The notes under the pieces: generated by a model
Seen by the model: only the letters and a program-made list of their open reading frames with translations
Databases searched by the model: none
Told to the model about the DNA's origin: nothing
Shown: piece after piece, positions 1 to 5,875 of the stretch
Position numbering within the stretch: the first letter of the stretch is position 1
Layout of the letters: each line of letters opens with the position of its first letter
Program-made: the position numbers and the translations under genes
Origin: Methanobacteriota archaeon
Lineage (GTDB): Archaea; Hydrothermarchaeota; Hydrothermarchaeia; Hydrothermarchaeales; BMS3B
Length of the DNA stretch: 8,163 nt
NCBI GenBank assembly: GCA_003229935.1
Contig: QIGD01000089.1
Span: 1-8,163 of the forward strand
Reading direction: 5' to 3'

Positions 1-645
1 GAGGCAGCTCTTAAGGCACTGGGCAGAAAAGATAAAACAAAGGTTATAGCCTTTGCTGGAGATGGTGGGACAGTTGATATAGGTTTTCAGGCTTTAAGCG
101 GTGCTCTTGAAAGAGGGCATGACTTCCTTTATATCTGCTATGACAATGAAGCCTATATGAACACAGGCATACAGCGCTCAGGCTCAACACCCTATGGAGC
201 GAGTACAACAACCTCACCCCCTGGAAAGGTGAGTTATGGAAATAAAACTTTCAAGAAAGATATGCCCAGTATAGTTGCTGCTCACGGCATACCATATGTT
301 GCCACTGCAAGTGCTGCATTTCCTCTTGACTATATGGAAAAGGTGAAGAAGGCTCTCAGTGTTGAAGGTCCAGCATATATTCAGGTTCATGCCTCCTGTA
401 CACCTGGCTGGGGAATACCCAATGAGAAGAGTATCGAGGTTCTCAGGAAGGCAGTTGATTCAGGTATGTGGGTGCTTTATGAGATTGAAGAAGGAGATGC
501 AAAGGTTACTTACAAGCCCTCCAAGAAAGTCCCTGTCAGGGACTATCTGAAAATGCAGAAGAGATTCAAACATCTCACTGACGAGCATATTGCAGAAATT
601 CAGGCACATATTGATAAAAGATGGAATAAAATTTTCGGGAAGTGA
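1..645 (+). CDS. porB: Pyruvate:ferredoxin oxidoreductase beta subunit, 3' part (start outside window)
   Basis: The reading frame is open from base 1 and ends with TGA at 643-645, giving 214 residues. Archaeal PorB proteins are usually a little under 300 residues, so roughly the first quarter lies upstream. PorB holds thiamine diphosphate and, with the alpha, gamma and delta subunits, converts pyruvate and CoA to acetyl-CoA, CO2 and reduced ferredoxin, or runs in reverse for CO2 fixation. The TPP-binding signature is visible: GDGGT at window residues 20-24 and YDNEAYMNTG at 47-56, the usual GDG-X(about 25)-N arrangement. The conserved stretch TGIQRSGSTPYGA follows. Cys133 in HASCTPGWG matches the last of the four iron-sulfur ligands of PorB; the other three lie in the missing N-terminus. 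VorB or KorB paralogues share the fold, but the TGIQRS and SCTPGWG context fits PorB best. The next gene, ftr, starts four bases after the stop. Confidence 0.93.
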   Translation, partial: EAALKALGRKDKTKVIAFAGDGGTVDIGFQALSGALERGHDFLYICYDNEAYMNTGIQRSGSTPYGASTTTSPPGKVSYGNKTFKKDMPSIVAAHGIPYVATASAAFPLDYMEKVKKALSVEGPAYIQVHASCTPGWGIPNEKSIEVLRKAVDSGMWVLYEIEEGDAKVTYKPSKKVPVRDYLKMQKRFKHLTDEHIAEIQAHIDKRWNKIFGK

Positions 646-649
646 GTTT

Positions 650-1540
650 GTGAAACTTCATGGTGTTGAGATTGATAATACTTTTGCAGAGGCTTTTGAA
701 CTTTGGTATTCCAGTTTCTTGATTACAGCCATAAATAAAAAGTGGGTTCTTGAGGCTGCAAGAGAGGCAACAGGTTTCGGAACTTCAATGATAGGCTGTT
801 CTTCAGAGGCAGGAATTGAGGGTTTTTATTCGCCAGCAGAAACACCTGATGGAAGGCCAGGTGTGGGAGTTATTATATTTGCAGTCAGGAAGAAGCTTGA
901 AACTGACCTCATAAATAGAATAGGGCAGTGTGTTCTAACTTCGCCAACAGCAAGGGTTTTTGCCATGGGTGAGGGTAGAGAAAGCATAGATACTGGCTAT
1001 AAGATGAAGTTTTTTGGCGATGGTTATGAGGAAATCAGAGAAAGTTATGGGAGAGAAATTATAGCAGTGCCCTTAATGATGGGTGAGTTTGAGATTGAAA
1101 AAAACCTTCCTGTGAGTAAGGGAGTTGCGGGCGGCAATCTTATAATTCTTGCTCAGACACAGGCTTCGGCTCTTTTGGCTGCAGAGGCTGCTGTTGAAGC
1201 TATTGATAGCGTAGAAGGTGTTATCACACCTTTCCCAGGTGGCATAGTTGGGAGTGGTTCGAAGGTAGGCTCAAAAGAGTACAGTTTTATGCATGCAACA
1301 ACCAATGAGAAGTTCTGTCCAACTTTAAAGGATAAGGTTGAAGGCTCTGCTTTAAGCTCTGAAATCGGAGCTGTTTCAGAGGTTGTAATAGATGGCATAA
1401 GCGAGGATAGTGTAAAAAGGGCGATGAAGGCTGGAATAGAGGCTGCTGTTAAGATTCAGGGAGTAAAGAAGATTACAGCAGGTAACTATGGAGGAAATTT
1501 TGGTAAGGTGCATATCTATTTGAGAGATTTATTCGAATAG
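650..1540 (+). CDS. ftr: Formylmethanofuran:tetrahydromethanopterin formyltransferase
   Basis: Ftr transfers the formyl group from formylmethanofuran to tetrahydromethanopterin in the cytoplasm. It is the second step of CO2 reduction to methane, and is reversed in methane or methyl oxidation. Family hallmarks are spread along the protein: DNTFAEAF (9-16), EATGFGTSMIGC (39-50), EAGIEGF (53-59), ETPDGRPG (64-71), RIGQCVLTSPT (90-100), KFFGDGYE (120-127), KGVAGGN (157-163), ITPFPGGIVGSGSKVGSK (192-209), FCPTL (222-226) and ITAGNYGG (275-282). An in-frame ATG exists at 590, but it lies inside porB and would add 20 unrelated residues. GTG at 650 gives 296 residues, the normal family length, begins MKLHGVEIDNTF as expected, and is preceded at 638-645 by GGAAGTGA, one mismatch from the archaeal Shine-Dalgarno consensus. 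The gene starts four bases after porB, so the two are probably co-transcribed and translationally coupled. Confidence 0.96.
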   Translation: MKLHGVEIDNTFAEAFELWYSSFLITAINKKWVLEAAREATGFGTSMIGCSSEAGIEGFYSPAETPDGRPGVGVIIFAVRKKLETDLINRIGQCVLTSPTARVFAMGEGRESIDTGYKMKFFGDGYEEIRESYGREIIAVPLMMGEFEIEKNLPVSKGVAGGNLIILAQTQASALLAAEAAVEAIDSVEGVITPFPGGIVGSGSKVGSKEYSFMHATTNEKFCPTLKDKVEGSALSSEIGAVSEVVIDGISEDSVKRAMKAGIEAAVKIQGVKKITAGNYGGNFGKVHIYLRDLFE

Positions 1541-1580
1541 CTTGTCAAGGCAGTTATTCGTTACAATAGGTTGGATTATC

Positions 1581-1585
1581 TTTTT
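1581..1585 (+). terminator. Possible oligo-T transcription stop after ftr
   Basis: A run of five T residues lies 41 bases downstream of the ftr stop, in a 99-base convergent gap (1541-1639) between ftr and the minus-strand DUF1232 gene. Archaeal RNA polymerase often terminates at short T runs without a strong hairpin, and no strong hairpin is visible here. The gap is otherwise AT-rich and shows no gene. This is a weak, position-based call. Confidence 0.3.
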
Positions 1586-1639
1586 AATCAGCAATAAAGC
1601 AGAAATTACTATTCATATTTCTATTCGTATTCTGAATAA

Positions 1640-2065
1640 TTATTTTAAACCGACATACTTTAAAATTTCATCTTCCAAATTTTTTTCTTTAATAATCTTC
1701 GAACTCTCTTTATAGGAATAATTCAATACAAATTCTAAGTCCTCGTCATGATTCCACAGGGATTTTAGGAGTTTTATTCCATATTTATCTTTCAAATCAT
1801 TTAAAACAAAACAGCATAGAAATATGTCATCAATATATCCTGCAGGACCATATATCTCTTCGGGGATGACATCTTCAGGCGCTACAAAATATCCCAAAGC
1901 ACATGATATTTTATTTCTGTCTTCTTTTTCGATATCTTCATTTAACAGATCACATAAAAGCTTAAAGAACTCAGGTACATATAATATATAATTATCAAAA
2001 TCTCCCCTAAATCTGTCCATCTCGTCTTTTAGAAATTCGTAGTATCCTTTATATTCTCTTATCAT
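1640..2065 (-). CDS. DUF1232 (YkvA-like) domain protein, translationally coupled to the helicase
   Basis: This is a 141-residue acidic protein. The DUF1232 core is at residues 56-90: LGYFVAPEDVIPEE followed by GPAGYIDD, the family pattern of a hydrophobic strand, P-x-D-x-I-P, then G-x-x-D-D. DUF1232 proteins are widespread in bacteria and archaea and often described as membrane-associated, but their biochemical role is not settled. Here the segment IFLCCFVLNDL after the DD pair is only weakly hydrophobic. The rest is charged and looks helical. The ATG at 2063-2065 overlaps the TGA of the upstream helicase gene (2062-2064) as ATGA, so translation is very probably coupled and the two products may be needed together. 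No sign of truncation is seen, and the gene ends in the convergent gap with ftr. The domain assignment is fairly sure, the function unknown. Confidence 0.8.
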   Translation of the reverse strand: MIREYKGYYEFLKDEMDRFRGDFDNYILYVPEFFKLLCDLLNEDIEKEDRNKISCALGYFVAPEDVIPEEIYGPAGYIDDIFLCCFVLNDLKDKYGIKLLKSLWNHDEDLEFVLNYSYKESSKIIKEKNLEDEILKYVGLK

Positions 2066-4848
2066 GGTGTATCACCACAGCAAAAACTGAAATCACAAAT
2101 TTTACAAAGAGCTCCATTGTTTTTCTCGAAGCTTTCCTTATTCATCCTGTCAGCCATTCTTCTCAAGAATTTCTTGATGTTCTCTTTTTCAGGCATGAAC
2201 TCAGTTATTTCCTGGTCCATAAGGGTATAAGCACATAATTTATTTATTTTGTATTTATCTCCAAGACAGTAGTCATACATTTCCAATTGTTTATCTACAC
2301 CAGTGTCTTTCATTATGTTCTCGCCATTTTTTCCTTTTGCTTTTCTCGCCTTAAAATCTACAAGATTAATATTCCCATTGATATCTTCAGCGATTAAATC
2401 AATTCTTCCATTGATAATCATACTGTCTGTGATATATGTGAAAGGTTCTTCAATGGCAATTATTTTCTTATACAATTTTGGAGCATTAGAACAATACAAT
2501 TTTAAGTATTGTAAATTTTTCATCTTAAACCTATTATCTTTATCTTTATCTTGATGGACAGGAATCCAATATTTGTCTACAAGTTCTTCGACAAATCCTT
2601 CCTTCACGTCGTGATTGCATTTCAATTCATGATTAATCTCTTGCACCACACTATGCATGAAAATTCCACGATTCTGCATAGAACTTCTGGAGGTCACAAA
2701 ACCGTAATTATAAACTAAATTGTATCTAAAAGGACAATCAATATATGTATTTATGGCAGAATGATTTAAATTTGGAGTGTTTTTTACTACATTATATGTA
2801 TTCTCAATTTGTAACTTCAAATCCGTCTCAGTTGAAAGATATCCCTCGATTTCTTTTAAGAATTTAGATTTATCTCTTCTTTGTGTATTTATCTTATCAG
2901 ATGATGTTAATATCAGATTATCCTGAGCCCTTGTAATACCAACATAGAATATTCTTCTTTCTTCTTCGTAGAATGCCTTTTTTTTATGTTCCACCTCTTC
3001 CTGATTAAGATATAATCTATCTGGAATTGGGAGAATAAATTGTTCTTTTCGGAAACTCATAGGGAGTCTCCCTTTTAGAAGTGAGCAGATAAAAACTACT
3101 GGGAACTCCAATCCTTTAGCCTTATGAATGGTCATTATTTTAACTGTATTTTCATTCTCAATCTTTATCTGGTCAAGCTTATCGCTCAAGGAATAAATAA
3201 ACCAATAGAAACCAATAATATCATTCTTATTCATTCCTTCATATTTACTGATAAATTCACTTAATTTCGCCAGATTAAATAGCTTTTCTTTAATTCTATC
3301 ATCATCTTGCACAAGGAGTCTGTTCATGTACCCTGCGCAGTCTAAGATTTTATAAAAGACCTCTAAAGGAGAAGAATATACTTTTTCGTCATATTTTTTT
3401 CTCAATTCATTCAGCTTGATTATTTTGTTAATATCTCTATCATCTATAATCCCTATCCCATTGAGGTCACTCTTGTTTTTTAATTTGTATAAATCTGTTT
3501 TGAGGTTATCTAGAGCTTTTTTTGTTTCTGCCGAAAATCCTAAGACCTCTGTATTGAAAGCACTGATATTCCACCAGCTATCCCATTTTATGAATTTTTT
3601 TGATAGGCATAGTTTTTTATTGACAACATAAGAGATAAGATAGAGCATAGTTTTGACCTCTACCCTGTCTATCAAGCCACCTCCACCAAGTGTTACATAT
3701 GGAATGCCCTTTTGCCTCAGATACTTGACGTACTCTTTTGAATGTGACCAGTTTCTAAACAAAAGAGCCACGTCGCCGTATTTCTTAATTATACCATTAT
3801 CTCTCATCTTTATAACTAAATCAATCGCCTTCTCTGCAACAGAATCAGCAGTCTCATCAGTAATCAGAATACTCTTTTCTCCTTTCCGCCTTCTGGATTT
3901 TAATTCTTGGATAACCTTCTCCTTAAATACCTTATTTGATAGTTCTGTAATATTCTCAGTAGAACGGAAGTTAGTACTCAAATAATATGTCTTGGTGTTT
4001 GGGTAATTTTTATTAAAATTTATAAAATTTTGTATACTTGCACCTCTAAACCCATATATACTCTGATTGCTATCCCCAACTACAAATATATTGTTTTCTG
4101 GTGCTGCAATTTTTCTAAATATCTTATCTTGAATAGAGTTAGTATCCTGATACTCATCAATTAGGATGAATTGAAATCGTTTTCTAATGTCCTCCAAGAC
4201 TTTTCCTTCTTTGTCACATATTAATCTATAGAATCTCAATTCTAAATTATCAAAATCAATTTTTTTGCCACGTTTTAGAAGGTCTAGATATTTCTTATAA
4301 CTGTTAATTACTTTATGATTTTCATCAGAAAATTCTCCCTCTTCTATTAATGCGTTCTCAAGTTCTTCTATATCGATATCATTTCTGGTTAGAAAATTAT
4401 AAAGACCTATAAATTCTTCTACCTTTTTCCCCTTCAACCACTTTCTTCTAAAGATGCCGAGATTAAACTTATTGACTTGGACAAACAATTTCTGGGCATC
4501 ATTGTCCAACACCTCGAAGCCTGCGCCCAGGTCATGTTCCATAGCATAGCGTTCTAATGATGTTTTATATAGAGAATGTATAGTAGAAATATTTATTCTG
4601 GCAGCTTTTTTACCTATGGTCTTAGATAGCCTAACCTTTAGCTGATTAGCTGCTTTTTCAGTGAAGGTCGTAACCAAAATATTTTTGGGAAGTACATCTT
4701 TCTCATTAATAAGATATTTAGCCCTTCTTGACATTACCATTGTCTTTCCAGAGCCAGGTCCCGCTACAACTAAAGCAGGCCCGCAAAAGTGTTTAACAGC
4801 TTCTGTTTGCTCTTCGGTAAGGCATAATTTTTCACTAATCATATTCAT
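2062..4848 (-). CDS. UvrD/AddA-type SF1 helicase fused to an Fe-S PD-(D/E)XK (AddB/Cas4-like) nuclease
   Basis: This is a predicted ATP-driven 3'-5' DNA helicase with its own nuclease, 928 residues from this start. Helicase motifs appear in order: Q motif LTEEQTEAV (10-18), Walker A AGPGSGKT (29-36), Ia TTFTEKAA (60-67), Ib ISTIHSLY (87-94), Walker B LIDEYQDTN (229-237), III VVGDSNQSIYGFRGA (256-270), IV LSTNFRST (290-297), V MTIHKAKGLEF (572-582) and VI RRIFYVGITRAQ (631-642). The C-terminal nuclease shows His732 (MHSVVQEI), Asp817 (GRIDL), Asp831 and Lys833 (VDFKAR) and Gln854 (KQLEMY). Cys705 (DCPFRYN) with C-x2-C-x5-C (Cys915, Cys918, Cys924) matches the AddB/Cas4 iron-sulfur lock. The ATG at 4846-4848 is chosen because GGGGGTT lies 5 bases upstream and it starts nine residues before the Q motif. 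ATGs at 4884, 4860 and 4842 are also in frame. All catalytic residues look intact. The gene is markedly AT-rich compared with ftr and sucCD. A repair or defence role is inference. Confidence 0.9.
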   Translation of the reverse strand: MNMISEKLCLTEEQTEAVKHFCGPALVVAGPGSGKTMVMSRRAKYLINEKDVLPKNILVTTFTEKAANQLKVRLSKTIGKKAARINISTIHSLYKTSLERYAMEHDLGAGFEVLDNDAQKLFVQVNKFNLGIFRRKWLKGKKVEEFIGLYNFLTRNDIDIEELENALIEEGEFSDENHKVINSYKKYLDLLKRGKKIDFDNLELRFYRLICDKEGKVLEDIRKRFQFILIDEYQDTNSIQDKIFRKIAAPENNIFVVGDSNQSIYGFRGASIQNFINFNKNYPNTKTYYLSTNFRSTENITELSNKVFKEKVIQELKSRRRKGEKSILITDETADSVAEKAIDLVIKMRDNGIIKKYGDVALLFRNWSHSKEYVKYLRQKGIPYVTLGGGGLIDRVEVKTMLYLISYVVNKKLCLSKKFIKWDSWWNISAFNTEVLGFSAETKKALDNLKTDLYKLKNKSDLNGIGIIDDRDINKIIKLNELRKKYDEKVYSSPLEVFYKILDCAGYMNRLLVQDDDRIKEKLFNLAKLSEFISKYEGMNKNDIIGFYWFIYSLSDKLDQIKIENENTVKIMTIHKAKGLEFPVVFICSLLKGRLPMSFRKEQFILPIPDRLYLNQEEVEHKKKAFYEEERRIFYVGITRAQDNLILTSSDKINTQRRDKSKFLKEIEGYLSTETDLKLQIENTYNVVKNTPNLNHSAINTYIDCPFRYNLVYNYGFVTSRSSMQNRGIFMHSVVQEINHELKCNHDVKEGFVEELVDKYWIPVHQDKDKDNRFKMKNLQYLKLYCSNAPKLYKKIIAIEEPFTYITDSMIINGRIDLIAEDINGNINLVDFKARKAKGKNGENIMKDTGVDKQLEMYDYCLGDKYKINKLCAYTLMDQEITEFMPEKENIKKFLRRMADRMNKESFEKNNGALCKICDFSFCCGDTP

Positions 4849-4850
4849 AT

Positions 4851-4857
4851 GAACCCC
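4851..4857 (-). promoter_or_regulatory. G-rich ribosome-binding site deciding the helicase start
   Basis: On the minus strand the bases before the ATG at 4848 read GGGGGTTCATATG, with further G-tract bases inside the extended reading frame. None of the other in-frame ATGs (4884, 4860, 4842) has a better-spaced purine tract. This supports initiation at 4848, or possibly 4842, rather than at the longest open frame. Confidence 0.45.
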
Positions 4858-4902
4858 CATCAAATATTCCAGACCGAATATCATTCAACGTTCTATGTAC
4901 TG

Positions 4903-5265
4903 TTAGACATGGCCTTCGTTAATTTTCTCAGCGGTTTTGTAAGCATCATACATCCCCCATATCCAGACAACAGGAAAAGTGATGAAGCCAATCGGTGGTA
5001 TAAACATAACCATCAGTATAAACGTCAGGAAGAAGAGATTAATGACCTGAATGAAGATAAGCAGGATACCCTTACCTATCTGACCGTTGTAAATTTGCCC
5101 CAAACCTGTGATAAAGAAACTCAAAACAGCAGCTATACCTGGGTTTTTCTTTTTAGAGTTTAAGACAGATTGTCGTACTCCGCATTTTGGACAGATTTCT
5201 GCTTTTTCGTCAATCTTCTCCCCACAATTCACGCAATATTTTTCACCCTTTAGCTGTTCAGCCAT
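4903..5265 (-). CDS. Zinc-ribbon and TM2-domain membrane protein
   Basis: This is a 120-residue protein. The N-terminal zinc ribbon is CVNCGEKIDEKAEICPKCG, with ligands Cys11, Cys14, Cys25 and Cys28. After a Lys-rich linker comes a TM2 domain: NPGIAAVLSFFITGLGQIY (41-59), the conserved GLGQIYNGQIGKG turn, a long hydrophobic segment (about 66-90), a second one (about 91-104), and the ending WGMYDAYKTAEKIN (103-116). TM2 proteins are small membrane proteins found in bacteria, archaea and eukaryotes, and a zinc ribbon in front of TM2 is a common prokaryotic arrangement. Their role is not established; sensing or scaffolding is only a guess. The start at 5265 is supported by AGGAAGTG six bases upstream, one mismatch from the consensus. 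The stop is 54 bases before the helicase start on the same strand, so it may head the same transcript, though nothing in its domains links it to DNA work. Confidence 0.88.
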   Translation of the reverse strand: MAEQLKGEKYCVNCGEKIDEKAEICPKCGVRQSVLNSKKKNPGIAAVLSFFITGLGQIYNGQIGKGILLIFIQVINLFFLTFILMVMFIPPIGFITFPVVWIWGMYDAYKTAEKINEGHV

Positions 5266-5284
5266 GAGTCACACTTCCTTCAAC

Positions 5285-5292
5285 ATATATAA
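5285..5292 (-). promoter_or_regulatory. Candidate TATA box for the zinc-ribbon/TM2 gene (proximal)
   Basis: On the minus strand TTATATAT is centred about 24 bases before the ATG at 5265. Archaeal transcription usually starts 22-27 bases after the box centre, so this box would give a nearly leaderless message. That conflicts with the good Shine-Dalgarno site in front of the ATG, so the distal box may be the one used. Confidence 0.35.
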
Positions 5293-5365
5293 TCAATTTC
5301 AATTTAACCCTTACTGAATTAAGCCCGAAGATCTGTTAATCCTTCTAAAGTTTCTATTCACCACA

Positions 5366-5375
5366 CATATATATC
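5366..5375 (-). promoter_or_regulatory. Candidate distal TATA box for the minus-strand cassette
   Basis: On the minus strand the bases read GATATATATG. A start about 25 bases downstream (near 5345) would give a leader of about 80 bases that contains the AGGAAGTG ribosome site of the zinc-ribbon/TM2 gene. It is a second TATATATG-type element in the same 259-base divergent gap (5266-5524), which contains no gene that I can support. Confidence 0.35.
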
Positions 5376-5471
5376 TGTCGGTTTGAAGTCTTAATCCACC
5401 GAATATCAGTCCTATATTAAATTCGCCATCATATCTCTGAGATGTTTTATTTACTCTCTCAAGGAAAAAGA

Positions 5472-5479
5472 TTTAATAA
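5472..5479 (+). promoter_or_regulatory. Candidate sucCD promoter (BRE and TATA box)
   Basis: TTTAATAA preceded by the purine-rich AAAAAGA (a plausible BRE) lies about 50 bases before the sucC ATG. A start near 5500 would leave a leader of about 25 bases that includes TGAGG at 5513-5517, the probable ribosome site seven bases before the start. The box, leader and ribosome site are mutually consistent. Confidence 0.45.
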
Positions 5480-5524
5480 TCGTAAGGTCAAGCTATTCCC
5501 TATTAAAATTACTGAGGCATTATC

Positions 5525-5875
5525 ATGGATCTGCTGGAATATCAAAGCAAGAAGATTTTTTCGAATACAGGAATACCTGTACCCAGAGGTGAGGTTTCTG
5601 AGAATCCTGAAGAAGCCTCCAATATAGCTGAGAAGCTTGGTGAAGTTGTGCTTAAGGCTCAGGTGCGTGCTGGAGGAAGAGGTAAAGCAGGTGGCATCAA
5701 GTTTGCTTCATCACCTGAAGAGGCAGAGAAAGGGGCAAGAGAGCTGCTGGATATGAAGATTAAAGGTTTAAATGTCGAGAAACTTCTTGTGGAGGAGAAG
5801 CTGAATATAAAAAAGGAGCTTTATGCAGGAATTACAATAGATAGAACAGCTGGAAAGGCGGTTTTTCATGGTTAG
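5525..5875 (+). CDS. sucC: Succinyl-CoA synthetase beta subunit, N-terminal part (frame broken at 5862-5867)
   Basis: SucC with SucD interconverts succinate, CoA and ATP (or GTP) with succinyl-CoA. This segment is the first half of the ATP-grasp domain: MDLLEYQSKKIF, the family start, then VVLKAQVRAGGRGKAGGIKF (41-60), whose Lys44 and glycine-rich loop bind the nucleotide, and ELYAGITIDR (98-107). After AVF (112-114) the frame runs through His-Gly into TAG at 5873-5875, yet the family sequence continues at once in the next frame as MVSSEGGVDIEEVA. No residues are missing, so a single extra base in the T run at 5862-5866 explains the break. The start is set by homology and by TGAGG at 5513-5517. 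Rejoined, SucC would be about 359 residues, near the usual length of somewhat under 400. Real split, programmed +1 shift and sequence error are all possible; error or a recent indel is most likely. Confidence 0.88.
   Translation: MDLLEYQSKKIFSNTGIPVPRGEVSENPEEASNIAEKLGEVVLKAQVRAGGRGKAGGIKFASSPEEAEKGARELLDMKIKGLNVEKLLVEEKLNIKKELYAGITIDRTAGKAVFHG
5856..5873 (+). other. Frameshift site in sucC with a Shine-Dalgarno-like element
   Basis: AGGCGGT at 5856-5862, one mismatch from the archaeal Shine-Dalgarno consensus, is followed by the T run 5862-5866, C at 5867 and ATG at 5868. In the upstream frame the codons are GTT TTT CAT GGT TAG. A one-base forward slip on TTT to TTC puts the ribosome into the downstream frame exactly where SucC homology resumes. 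Deleting one T has the same effect. The same AGGCGGT could also serve as a ribosome site for the ATG at 5868. Confidence 0.7.

Noticed and set aside
1153..1398. Antisense open frame of 81 codons within ftr
   Set aside because: It is a shadow of the strongly conserved ftr frame; its residues are low-complexity Ser/Ala/Thr.
1610..1638. Inverted repeat TATTCA...TGAATA in the gap after ftr
   Set aside because: Six A/T-rich base pairs around a 17-base loop are expected by chance in such sequence, and no T run follows in a useful position.
4849..5163. Plus-strand open frame of 104 codons opposite the TM2 gene
   Set aside because: The minus-strand frame has zinc-ribbon and TM2 motifs and a good ribosome site; the plus-strand frame has neither.
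5266..5524. Possible small RNA or hidden gene in the divergent gap before sucC
   Set aside because: Only TATA-like elements and ribosome sites stand out; I saw no stable hairpin, tRNA-like fold, CRISPR-like repeat or credible short coding frame.
5442..5627. Open frame of 61 codons overlapping the sucC start
   Set aside because: It lies in another frame over the clear SucC N-terminus, has no ribosome site, and its residues resemble no protein family.
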